A stretch of DNA of 64,000 nt. It comes from Haemophilus parainfluenzae. Its GTDB lineage: Bacteria; Pseudomonadota; Gammaproteobacteria; Enterobacterales; Pasteurellaceae. The translations under genes were made by a program, and so were the position numbers. Location of the stretch: contig NZ_CP063121.1 in assembly GCF_014931415.1 (NCBI RefSeq), positions 186,001-250,000 on the forward strand, written 5' to 3'. Below, piece after piece: positions 1 to 7,407 of this stretch (position 1 is its first letter; each line of letters begins with the position of its first letter). The notes beneath the pieces are model-generated. The model searched no databases. It worked only from the letters and a program-made list of their open reading frames with translations, and was not told the origin of the DNA.

Positions 1-1
1 G

Positions 2-400
2 CGTGAAGCGCGCAGCCTGATGGCCGTCAAACAAGATGTCAAATTACTCAATGAAAATATTGTGCGTTGCACGGTTGAAAATGCGCTATTACGCTTAATT
101 GATAAATATGATTTAAAAGCGGATGAAATTGATTATTTCTTACCTCATTATTCTTCAGGCTTTTTCCGAGATAAATTATTAGATGGTCTGAAAAATATTA
201 ATTTCGAGATTCCACAAGAAAAATGGTTTACTAATCTTGAAAGCAAAGGTAATACAGGCTCAGCATCGATTTATATCATTTTACAAGAGTTTCTAGAGAC
301 ATTCCCACTCAAAAATGGGCAAAAAGTATTGTGCTATATTCCAGAGAGCGGTCGTTTCTCCTCTTGTTTTATGCTACTAGAGGTCGTGAATGGACATTAA
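2..400 (+). CDS. KAS III-like beta-ketoacyl-ACP synthase, C-terminal part (cut by window edge)
   Basis: The frame is open from base 2 with no start visible, so only the C-terminal half is present; an internal ATG lies at 20. Counting from that Met, the visible part holds the last two residues of the KAS III triad: His43 in LPHYSSG and Asn78 in NTGSAS. The catalytic Cys would lie upstream of the window. KAS III enzymes condense an acyl-CoA or acyl-ACP with malonyl-ACP, and relatives act as starter or terminating ketosynthases in small pathways. It overlaps the next gene by 11 nt and heads a coupled run with an acyltransferase, an ABC exporter, an ACP and two more ketosynthase-type proteins. 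This points to secondary metabolism rather than bulk lipid synthesis, since the housekeeping fabH is elsewhere at 25639-26592. Family certain; substrate unknown. Confidence 0.85.
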   Translation, partial: REARSLMAVKQDVKLLNENIVRCTVENALLRLIDKYDLKADEIDYFLPHYSSGFFRDKLLDGLKNINFEIPQEKWFTNLESKGNTGSASIYIILQEFLETFPLKNGQKVLCYIPESGRFSSCFMLLEVVNGH

Positions 401-779
401 TGAAATCCCACAAGATGACAGTAAAATTTTCCGTGGGCAAAAGAAAGTCATTTATGCCACTCAAAATGGTCATTATAAAACTGGCACCACGACAGGTTGG
501 GATACGGAAGCATTTGTTACAGAACAAGCGGTTGAAGAATTTAACCAACTAACCAATGAAGCCTTAGATGCGGTAAAACGCGGTGAAAAATCACCGCTCT
601 TTTATTATATGTACCGTTATCGTTTCGATCTTCAAACGCTCGCTCAAACCACAGGGTTTTGGCAGTGGCAAATTAAGCGACATTTTAAACCAAGCATCTT
701 TGATAAACTCTCGGATAATGTATTAGCTAAATATGCAGAAGCATTTGGTGTATCAACTTCAACATTAAAAACGATCTAA
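390..779 (+). CDS. Unrecognised 129-aa protein in the KAS III/BtrH cluster
   Basis: I do not recognise this protein. It has no signal peptide or membrane segment. The N-terminal third is polar and the middle is rich in aromatic residues (FYYMYRYRF, then GFWQWQ). The last 25 residues (SDNVLAKYAEAFGVSTSTL) look like a short helical segment with a helix-turn-helix flavour. It overlaps the KAS III gene by 11 nt and sits 26 nt before the BtrH-like gene, so it is almost certainly co-transcribed with both. It could be an accessory subunit or a small regulator; nothing in the sequence decides between these. Confidence 0.75.
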   Translation: MDINEIPQDDSKIFRGQKKVIYATQNGHYKTGTTTGWDTEAFVTEQAVEEFNQLTNEALDAVKRGEKSPLFYYMYRYRFDLQTLAQTTGFWQWQIKRHFKPSIFDKLSDNVLAKYAEAFGVSTSTLKTI

Positions 780-805
780 AAAATAACAGTGATATATTAA
801 TTTTT

Positions 806-1795
806 ATGAACAATTTCCAGCATCAGCACACGGCTCACTGCGAAAGTGGTGTCATGTCCACTATGTTGAAAGCACAAGGTGTCGATTTTAACGAAGCGAT
901 GGTTTTCGGCTTAGCCTCAGCGTTGACTCTTGTTTATATTCCATTAGTCAAAGTCAATGGAATGCCACTTATATCCTACCGCATGCCACCAAAATCTATC
1001 ATTAAAAATGTGGCAAAACGTTTAAAAGTGCGGTTAAAAATACAAAAGTTTCGTGCACCACAAGCTGGACAAGAAGCACTCGATCTCGCATTGGCCGAAA
1101 ATAAATTAGTTGGTTTACAAACTTCTGTTTTCTGGTTGCCTTATTTCCCACCAGAGATGCGTTTCCATTTTAATGCACATAATCTGATCGTATACGGCAA
1201 AGAGCAAAATGACTACTTAATTAGCGATCCTGTCTTTGAAACCGTACAGCGTTGTGCGGCTGAAGATTTACAACGTGCGCGTTTTGTGAAAGGCGTACTA
1301 GCGCCAAAAGGGTTGATGTATTACTTTGAAAGCCAACCTGACTTAACGAAGATTGATTTACCAAGTATTACCCGTAAAGCGATTCGAAAAAATGCGAAGC
1401 AAATGTTAGCACCACTCTTTTTCGTCGGTGTAAAAGGCATTCATACCGTTGCAAAACAAATTGAAAAGCTAGCAAATCACCCTTCAGACAAATACAAACG
1501 CTTATATCTGGGTCACATCGTGCGTATGCAAGAAGAAATCGGCACTGGCGGTGCAGGTTTCCGCTATTTATACGCCTATTTCCTTGAACAAGCCGCTGAT
1601 ATCTGCCAAGAGCCAAAATACAAACAGGCTTCTGAACACATGACGGAAATCGGTGACATGTGGCGTCAATTTGCGGGATTATGTGTGAAACAATGTAAGA
1701 AGCCTACAATCGAAGGGTATCATACCGTAGCGGAATATTTGCGTGACATTGCAAATAAAGAACAACAAATTTGGCAGACATTACGTAATTTATGA
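806..1795 (+). CDS. BtrH-type acyltransferase/cysteine-peptidase-like protein (BtrH N-terminal + DUF4872-like)
   Basis: The 329-aa protein opens with a papain/C39-like motif: Cys12 in HCESGVMSTM, a histidine candidate at 121/125 (RFHFNAHN) and Asp141 in LISDP. This gives the Cys-His-Asp set of the BtrH N-terminal family. The rest is helical and fits the DUF4872-like region that usually follows. Known BtrH from butirosin synthesis moves an acyl group from an ACP to the amine of an aminoglycoside. By analogy this enzyme would take the chain from the cluster's ACP (3748-4038) and put it on an amine or other nucleophile. It overlaps the ABC ATPase by 4 nt, tying transfer to export. The family call is good; substrate and acceptor are inference. 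An uptake signal sits inside at 1026-1034. Confidence 0.8.
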   Translation: MNNFQHQHTAHCESGVMSTMLKAQGVDFNEAMVFGLASALTLVYIPLVKVNGMPLISYRMPPKSIIKNVAKRLKVRLKIQKFRAPQAGQEALDLALAENKLVGLQTSVFWLPYFPPEMRFHFNAHNLIVYGKEQNDYLISDPVFETVQRCAAEDLQRARFVKGVLAPKGLMYYFESQPDLTKIDLPSITRKAIRKNAKQMLAPLFFVGVKGIHTVAKQIEKLANHPSDKYKRLYLGHIVRMQEEIGTGGAGFRYLYAYFLEQAADICQEPKYKQASEHMTEIGDMWRQFAGLCVKQCKKPTIEGYHTVAEYLRDIANKEQQIWQTLRNL

Positions 1796-2529
1796 TTCAA
1801 ATAAATAATCTTAGCCATCTCTACCCTAACGCAGAAAAAAATGCATTAAGTGCGGTCAATTTTGATATTGAATCAGCTTCCACGGTTGGACTTTTAGGTC
1901 CGAATGGTGCAGGTAAAACGACCTTGATGTCTCTACTTGCTGGGTTGCAATCTGTGCAACAAGGAGAAATTTATTTTGACGGTGTACCTTTTGCAAAATT
2001 AAGTAAAAAACAGCGCCATCAGATTTCGTTAGTACCTCAAGATTTTGCATTTTATCCCTTGCTCACGGTTTGGGAAAACCTGAAATTTTTTGCGGCTTTG
2101 TATGATGTTCGAGATAAAAGTTATTTATTAGAACTACTTGCTAAAGTCGATTTAACCTCTCATAAAAATAAACTTGCGAAACATTTATCTGGCGGTTTAA
2201 AACGTCGTCTCAATTTTGCTATTGGTTTAATTAACCGTCCGAAAGTGATTTTTCTAGATGAAATTACGGTGGGTATTGACCCTCAGTCCCGTCAATTTAT
2301 TTTAGATAGCGTAGCGGCGCTGAAAGAGCAAGGTGTGACGGTAATTTATACCTCTCATTATTTACAAGAAATTGAGCAATTATGTGACAAATTAGTGCTG
2401 TTAAATGAAGGCAATCTCATTTATCAAGGCTCCGTGCAAGGCATTTTAGAAGAAGGACAAAGTTTGGAACGTTTTTATTTAGATTTTTTAAATCAGGCGG
2501 GAAAACATGTTAATTGCATCGATTTTTAA
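1792..2529 (+). CDS. ABC transporter ATP-binding protein (DrrA/CcmA-like)
   Basis: This is a single nucleotide-binding domain of 245 aa. The Walker A GPNGAGKTT is at residues 36-44, the signature is LSGGLKRRLN, and the Walker B is VIFLDEIT followed by the D-loop GIDP. The switch His is in YTSHYLQE. It overlaps BtrH by 4 nt and the permease by 23 nt, so the three are translationally coupled. With the ABC-2 permease it should form an exporter, of the kind that often exports polyketide or lipid-like products from small biosynthetic clusters. The transported molecule is presumably the product of the neighbouring ketosynthases. Confidence 0.9.
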   Translation: MIQINNLSHLYPNAEKNALSAVNFDIESASTVGLLGPNGAGKTTLMSLLAGLQSVQQGEIYFDGVPFAKLSKKQRHQISLVPQDFAFYPLLTVWENLKFFAALYDVRDKSYLLELLAKVDLTSHKNKLAKHLSGGLKRRLNFAIGLINRPKVIFLDEITVGIDPQSRQFILDSVAALKEQGVTVIYTSHYLQEIEQLCDKLVLLNEGNLIYQGSVQGILEEGQSLERFYLDFLNQAGKHVNCIDF

Positions 2530-3748
2530 AGAAATGCGCCTATTAAGTCGCGATCTACATGGTGTCGCTGTATTATTCATTATGCCAATTCTGTTTATGT
2601 TGATTATGTCGGCAGCATTGAGTAACGACAATGCATTAAGTAATCGTTCAGAGATTGTGCTATTAAGTGAAAAAAATCAGCTAAATGATGATTTCCTCAC
2701 TCAACTCAAACAAGAAAATCTTGCGGTTAAACAAGCTCCGTTATCAGAATTAGCTCAATATCAAGCTGATTTACAAGCGGGTAAATTTGACCTATTGATT
2801 TTAAATCCTAATCAAAAACAGACCGCACTTTCAGAAGAACAGGCCTTACAACTTTGGTTAAACCCTAGTGTAGATCGCAGTTGGCTACTAGGTGTGAAAG
2901 GTGTATTGCAAAAACATTATTCTCAACTGCGTTTAAATAACTATTTAGCTGATAATCACATCACGTTAGAAAATAATAAACGAAAACAAATCAAAGACAT
3001 TCAGAATAAAGTCAATAAAGAGTTGGATAGCAAATTTGCTCAAATTAATGATTATCTCGCGAAAGATTTGTGGCAAGAAATTTATGTCAATCGTCATGGT
3101 AAGGAAGTGAGCAAACCAAGCTCTGTACAACATAGTGTACCGGCTTGGCTGATTTTTGGCATGTTCTTTATTATGATTCCTCTATCTAACGTGATGGCAA
3201 TGGAACGTCAAACTAATACGCTAACCCGCTTACGCATGGCGCGCGCTTCCGCATTGAGCTTGATTATTGCTAAATTAATTCCTTATTTTTTGATTAACCA
3301 ATTACAATTTGTCGGCATGGTCGCGCTTGGTTATTTTGTCCTCCCTGCACTTGATATGCCCGCATTTACTCTTTCAGGAAGTTGGTTACCTTACATCGTA
3401 TTATCCAGTGCAGTAAGCCTTGCTGCACTTGGCTATGGTTTGTTAATTAGCGTGGTAGCGAGAACCACTGAACATGCGGTCGTGTTAGGCGGAGGCGGCA
3501 TCATTATCATGGCAGCCATTGGCGGTATTATGGTGCCTGTTTATGTAATGCCAGAAATCATGCAAACCATTTCACAATTTTCGCCTATGGGCTGGGCATT
3601 AAGTGGTTTCCAAAATTTATTATTAAATCACTATCACCTTAACCAAATACAACAACCGCTCTATTTATTAAGTGGATTTGGGACAATCACATTACTTTTA
3701 GCGACTTTCATTTATCAACGACAATTAACTAAACAAGCGAGATTCTAA
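2507..3748 (+). CDS. ABC-2 type exporter permease
   Basis: The 413-aa protein has one N-terminal transmembrane helix (about residues 20-38), a large extracytoplasmic segment of about 180 residues, and five to six C-terminal helices (from about 213). This is the layout of YhhJ/DrrB-like ABC-2 permeases. The large soluble segment contains a charged, likely coiled region (ENNKRKQIKDIQNKVNKEL). The start overlaps the ATPase gene by 23 nt and its stop overlaps the ACP start by 1 nt (TAATG). It is the membrane half of the cluster's exporter; substrate unknown. Confidence 0.88.
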   Translation: MLIASIFKEMRLLSRDLHGVAVLFIMPILFMLIMSAALSNDNALSNRSEIVLLSEKNQLNDDFLTQLKQENLAVKQAPLSELAQYQADLQAGKFDLLILNPNQKQTALSEEQALQLWLNPSVDRSWLLGVKGVLQKHYSQLRLNNYLADNHITLENNKRKQIKDIQNKVNKELDSKFAQINDYLAKDLWQEIYVNRHGKEVSKPSSVQHSVPAWLIFGMFFIMIPLSNVMAMERQTNTLTRLRMARASALSLIIAKLIPYFLINQLQFVGMVALGYFVLPALDMPAFTLSGSWLPYIVLSSAVSLAALGYGLLISVVARTTEHAVVLGGGGIIIMAAIGGIMVPVYVMPEIMQTISQFSPMGWALSGFQNLLLNHYHLNQIQQPLYLLSGFGTITLLLATFIYQRQLTKQARF

Positions 3749-4038
3749 TGGCTTATACTTTTACACTGGAAGCACCGGCACTTGAGCTGGAACTCAAAAA
3801 ACTCATCGTGCAAGAAACAGAAAAAGATGAATTTGATCCTGCCGAAATAAGTGATGATGAATGGCTATTTGGAGAGCAAAGCCGTATTCAATTAGATTCA
3901 TTAGATGCTTTGCAAGTTGTTGTAGCACTACAGGCTCATTTTGGTGTACGTTTACAGGGTGATCGCATGGTGCGTAAACATATGATGAACGTACGTGATC
4001 TTGCAGCATTTATCCGCGAACAGCATAGTAAAATCTAA
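3748..4038 (+). CDS. Dedicated acyl carrier protein of the BtrH cluster
   Basis: The 96-aa protein has the carrier motif LDSLDALQ, with Ser51 as the expected phosphopantetheine attachment site. It differs clearly from the housekeeping AcpP (23417-23647): it has a longer N-terminus and lacks the GADS form of the motif. It is joined by 1-nt stop/start overlaps to the permease before it and the ketosynthase after it. It should hold the growing chain and present it to the ketosynthase and to the BtrH-like transferase. No phosphopantetheinyl transferase is seen in the window, so activation must come from elsewhere. Confidence 0.85.
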   Translation: MAYTFTLEAPALELELKKLIVQETEKDEFDPAEISDDEWLFGEQSRIQLDSLDALQVVVALQAHFGVRLQGDRMVRKHMMNVRDLAAFIREQHSKI

Positions 4039-5024
4039 TGAACGTTTATATCAACGCTGTTTCTGCTCGATTTGCAGAAAAGCTCGGATTAAGAACCTCT
4101 AATATGCTAGGCCAACCGCTTAGTTTTCCTTATTTCAACGCATTTAAGGAACCGCTGTTGTCACTAGAACGACTCTATCACTATATTGACCTCGAAATTG
4201 ACCGCACTTTGCAACGTGCGGGTTGGCATAAATCTGAGCTAGAAAATATTCCCATTCTACTTGGTTCTACCGCTTATATGATCAGTGATTGTGAAATGCG
4301 CGTAGCTCATCATCAAGCATTACCGAAAGAATATAACCTTACTGCCATCGCCGAGGATTTAGGAAATCGCTATCAGACAGAAGTATTTAGTTTTGCCACT
4401 TCTTGTACCTCTTCAGCACAAGCCATTGGTTATGCATACAAAATGCTGAAAGCTGGTATGTATAAAAAGGCTTTGGTCATTGGTTTTGAGATGTTTAATC
4501 GTCTTACTTTTGAACATTTCCAATCCATGAACCTATTATCACAAGCCAATGAATATCAGCCTTTCATCAACTCTACAGGCATTGTATTAGGCGAAGGCGT
4601 TGGGTGTGTTGCATTATCAACAGAAAAAAACGAGTCATTCCCATGTGAAATATTTGGGATAACAACGATCACCGATAATGAAAACCTGACCAACAGTAGC
4701 GAATCGGCATTACGTCAATTACTCACCAACTGTCTAGCTAAAACAAATCTAAAAATAGAAAATATTCAAGGCATTAAAGTGCATGGCGTGGGGGGAAATA
4801 GCGATGAGATGGAACAATCTGTTTTACAGGAACTATTTCCCAATACCGAAACCATTTTAGTTAAACCCTATATGGGACATACACTTGGTGCCAGTGGTAC
4901 ATTAGAAACCGCATTTTTAATCGAACACTTACAAAAAACTAATGTGAAGTACGGTCACTTTTTAAATTATTTTTTAGGTTTTGGCGGTAGCAATATTGCA
5001 TGGTTTTTAAAGGTGGGTGAATGA
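4038..5024 (+). CDS. Compact beta-ketoacyl synthase of the BtrH cluster
   Basis: It is a KAS I/II-type condensing enzyme of 328 aa, clearly shorter than the usual ~410. All three catalytic residues are present: Cys123 in SFATSCTSSA, His249 in KVHGVGG (normally HGTGT) and His281 in YMGHTLGASG. The shortening seems spread over the N-terminal half and loops. It overlaps the ACP by 1 nt and the cysteine-less partner by 4 nt. An active ketosynthase coupled to an inactive look-alike is the typical type II ketosynthase/chain-length-factor arrangement. It should elongate a chain on the neighbouring ACP; chain length and reduction state are unknown because no dedicated reductase or dehydratase is seen in this module. 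Confidence 0.85.
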   Translation: MNVYINAVSARFAEKLGLRTSNMLGQPLSFPYFNAFKEPLLSLERLYHYIDLEIDRTLQRAGWHKSELENIPILLGSTAYMISDCEMRVAHHQALPKEYNLTAIAEDLGNRYQTEVFSFATSCTSSAQAIGYAYKMLKAGMYKKALVIGFEMFNRLTFEHFQSMNLLSQANEYQPFINSTGIVLGEGVGCVALSTEKNESFPCEIFGITTITDNENLTNSSESALRQLLTNCLAKTNLKIENIQGIKVHGVGGNSDEMEQSVLQELFPNTETILVKPYMGHTLGASGTLETAFLIEHLQKTNVKYGHFLNYFLGFGGSNIAWFLKVGE

Positions 5025-5632
5025 CATTTTATATAAAACAAACTAACCAGTTCATTGCTAATGGCATGGATGATAAAACATTACGCATGCGACTCAAAGA
5101 GCAAGGTCTCGATGCTCGTCGTTTAAGCCGTTTCACTCAACTTGCTTTGCTTGGTGCGATACCATTAAAACCCTATATTGATGAAAATACAGGAATTTAT
5201 TTAGGATCGCTTTTTAATTCACCGAGCAAATTCAATAAAATGTTTCATCAACTGATGGAGCAAAATTTGCCTAGTCCTTTAGATTTTATGGCAAATATTA
5301 ATAACGCGGCGACATTTCAGCTGACTCAGACCTTACAAACCTCAGCCAACTCCATATTTCTAGCAGTTAACCACCAAACCATTTGGCAACCGCTAAAACT
5401 CGCCTTATTGGATCTTGAAAATGATGAAATATCATCCGCCTTAATCGGTTGGACGCTAGAAAAAAGTGAACATTCTGAGCAAACTGAAGGGGCCGTATTT
5501 TGGCTTATTTCTAAAAATAAGGAAGATGCAGAAATAGAGTTTAATCTCTTATCTCTTGAGAATTCAATGTCTAACAACTTAGACTTTCTCTCGCAAATCA
5601 AAAAAAATAACACCTTAATTTATATAAATTAA
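5021..5632 (+). CDS. Ketosynthase-like chain-length-factor candidate (no catalytic Cys)
   Basis: The 203-aa protein contains no cysteine at all. The segment TLQTSANSIFLAV lines up with the active-site region of ketosynthases (usually TACSSSL), with Ala-Asn where Ala-Cys is expected. The earlier SPLDFMANINNAATFQL also matches ketosynthase N-terminal folds of the Ketoacyl-synt_2 type. I read it as a chain-length-factor-like partner of the preceding 328-aa ketosynthase, as ApeC is for ApeO. Its stop codon lies inside the 38-bp palindrome that ends the cluster. The degree of similarity to ApeC is modest, so the role is inference. Confidence 0.65.
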   Translation: MTFYIKQTNQFIANGMDDKTLRMRLKEQGLDARRLSRFTQLALLGAIPLKPYIDENTGIYLGSLFNSPSKFNKMFHQLMEQNLPSPLDFMANINNAATFQLTQTLQTSANSIFLAVNHQTIWQPLKLALLDLENDEISSALIGWTLEKSEHSEQTEGAVFWLISKNKEDAEIEFNLLSLENSMSNNLDFLSQIKKNNTLIYIN

Positions 5633-5642
5633 GGTGTTATTT
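5605..5642. terminator. 38-bp perfect palindrome, bidirectional terminator
   Basis: A perfect inverted repeat with stem core AACACCTTAATTTA and A/T runs on both flanks. It lies between convergent genes and includes the stop codon of the ketosynthase-like gene. On either strand the hairpin is followed by T residues, so it should end transcription from both sides. Confidence 0.85.
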
Positions 5643-5651
5643 GGTAGAAAA

Positions 5652-6077
5652 TTACTTAACAATGTCGCCTTTTAATGCTACACCACTCATTAAGTTACCT
5701 GCATGGCATTCATATTGGGTTGAGCTTTGGAACGTGTGTTTTTTGTAATAACTGACGATATTACCCACTTTGCTCGCACCTTGTGATTTTGCTCTATCTT
5801 GGAATTGTTTTACCGTAGAAAGGAATGCCCACTGACAAGATTTTTCATCTGATTTATTTGCCGCATTCGTTTTCTTATTACTTACCAAACCAGCTTTAAC
5901 CACTTTACCGGGTGCAGGTTTGCCAAAATAAAGTTTAACCGATGGGTCAATAATTTCTTTTGCTTCTGAAGAATTTAACGCATCCTGAATAGAATAGTAA
6001 TGCGTTGTATCTCTTGGTGCACAAGCAGCTATAAGCATAGCCGTAGCAACAATACTTAATTTAGATACTAATTTCAT
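5652..6077 (-). CDS. Small lipoprotein of unknown function
   Basis: The 141-aa protein has a lipoprotein signal with lipobox LIAAC, giving a lipidated Cys at about residue 19. Two later cysteines (in KSCQWAF and QYECHAG) could form a disulfide. The mature part has QGASKVGNIVSYYK, typical of a family of small enterobacterial/Pasteurellaceae lipoproteins often mislabelled as an excinuclease ATPase subunit; it has nothing to do with UvrA. A strong AAGGAG ribosome site precedes the ATG. It is divergent from the next lipoprotein and convergent with the BtrH cluster, so it is probably its own transcription unit. Confidence 0.75.
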   Translation of the reverse strand: MKLVSKLSIVATAMLIAACAPRDTTHYYSIQDALNSSEAKEIIDPSVKLYFGKPAPGKVVKAGLVSNKKTNAANKSDEKSCQWAFLSTVKQFQDRAKSQGASKVGNIVSYYKKHTFQSSTQYECHAGNLMSGVALKGDIVK

Positions 6078-6189
6078 TTTGACTCCTTTTGATTTGAATG
6101 AAATAAATATTTCTCTTTATAACATAGAGATGAGTAATATATCAAATTTTAACCTATCTACGACTATTTTATTGTGAATAGAAGTAGTG

Positions 6190-6195
6190 TAAAAT
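6190..6195 (+). promoter_or_regulatory. Possible -10 element for the lipoprotein/APE operon
   Basis: TAAAAT preceded by GTG lies 38 nt upstream of the 6234 start, in the AT-rich 156-bp space between two divergent lipoprotein genes. No convincing -35 box at normal spacing was found. It is the most plausible promoter region for the long plus-strand operon that follows. Confidence 0.3.
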
Positions 6196-6233
6196 CTTAA
6201 AAATTTTTTATTTATAACTTAAGGTACCAACCC

Positions 6234-6653
6234 ATGAAAAAACTATTACTTACCTCACTTTTATTTGGCTCATTTGTTCTTTCAGCTTGTTCATCAGGCG
6301 TTAATGATGTAAAACCAGTAGAAGCTAAAAATATCAAAGAAGTATGCTTGAAAGGCTCTATTCGTAAAGCGCCAGATGAAATTGTAGAGGCTTTAACAAA
6401 AAGTTTAAAACAAAAACATATCGCAGCAAGACTTGTTAAAAAAGATGAAGGTTGTAGCCATATTTTACACTTCAGCGTAAAAGGTAACTCTAAAATTATT
6501 GCAAGAGCAAGATTAGATTTAAGAGATTCAAATAAACTTTCTCTTGGCTCTGTCTCTTATAAACACCGCGGTGACGAAGCTGATCGTGTAAAACAAGTTG
6601 GTTTACAAGGCCAAACAGATTTAATGATTAATGAATTATTCAAAAACAATTAA
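6234..6653 (+). CDS. Sbal_3080-family-like lipoprotein
   Basis: The 139-aa protein has a lipoprotein signal peptide with lipobox LSAC (Cys at about residue 19), followed by a compact alpha/beta domain. KEVCLKG, GCSHILHFSVKG and the C-terminal RVKQVGLQGQTDLMINELF resemble the Sbal_3080 family of small lipoproteins of unknown function. It ends only 16 nt before apeC, so it is likely the first gene of the APE transcript. Whether it helps APE export or is just placed there cannot be told from sequence. Confidence 0.7.
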   Translation: MKKLLLTSLLFGSFVLSACSSGVNDVKPVEAKNIKEVCLKGSIRKAPDEIVEALTKSLKQKHIAARLVKKDEGCSHILHFSVKGNSKIIARARLDLRDSNKLSLGSVSYKHRGDEADRVKQVGLQGQTDLMINELFKNN

Positions 6654-6669
6654 TTTTTAACCATATAAC

Positions 6670-7407
6670 ATGACTGAAATCTGTAATTTCTCTTTCTCAC
6701 TTCAAGGGTGGAATGTTGTTTGCAATAAATCGCTAACTGCAGATGATTGGAAACAAGGCTATACTTATTTGCGAAACCAAAGTGAAACATTTGAAGACTT
6801 TGCACCTAAATTAGCCTTTTTACCTCCACTAAAACGCCGTCGTTTAAGTGACTCAGCCCGTCTATTTTTTGAGGCTGCGTGGGATTTGGTAGGAGAAAAT
6901 GCAGATATGCCTGTGGTTTATGCCTCATCAAACAGTGAAATGAATCGTAATTTTGCGTTGTGGCATTCCTTATTAAAAGAGGGGGAGGTTTCTCCTACCT
7001 CTTTTAGCCTCTCGGTTCATAATGCATTAATTGGACAATGGTCTGAATTACGTCAAGTTAAATCAGAAACCACGTCGATTATGGCTCGAGTGGACAACCT
7101 TGAAACCGCACTATTAGAAGCGACATTATTGCTTAATGAAGGGCATGAGAAAGTGCTTGTTGTTATTGCTGAATCGCCGCTTGAAGCAAAATATAATGCT
7201 CAACCTGTCATTCGTACACCTTTAGGTTATGCTTTAGCTTTAGTTGTCACTCAAGGAGAGCAATATCAATTAACGCTGACTGATTCTCCTTTTAATCATG
7301 ACGTTACCGATAATGCACTAACTTGGGTTTCTCACCAATATCTTGAAAGTCGCACTTGGCACACACCGAATAGTTCAAATGGAACTTGGCTATGGCAGAA
7401 AAATTAG
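6670..7407 (+). CDS. apeC: ApeC-like ketosynthase chain-length factor
   Basis: The 245-aa protein is of the Ketoacyl-synt_2 type: SSNSEMNRNFALWHSLL and SLSVHNALIGQW are hallmarks of the APE chain-length-factor family. The active-site region reads QVKSETTSIMARVDN with no catalytic Cys, and the His regions are missing, so it is not catalytic alone. In studied APE clusters ApeC pairs with the ketosynthase ApeO (here 17720-18940) to extend the polyene. It overlaps apeD by 22 nt. Family call strong; the letter follows the published Xenorhabdus/E. coli naming as I recall it. Confidence 0.85.
   Translation: MTEICNFSFSLQGWNVVCNKSLTADDWKQGYTYLRNQSETFEDFAPKLAFLPPLKRRRLSDSARLFFEAAWDLVGENADMPVVYASSNSEMNRNFALWHSLLKEGEVSPTSFSLSVHNALIGQWSELRQVKSETTSIMARVDNLETALLEATLLLNEGHEKVLVVIAESPLEAKYNAQPVIRTPLGYALALVVTQGEQYQLTLTDSPFNHDVTDNALTWVSHQYLESRTWHTPNSSNGTWLWQKN

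Noticed and set aside
5652..6077. Excinuclease-type annotation for the lipoprotein
   Set aside because: No ATPase motifs and only 141 aa with a lipobox; such a label would be a database error.
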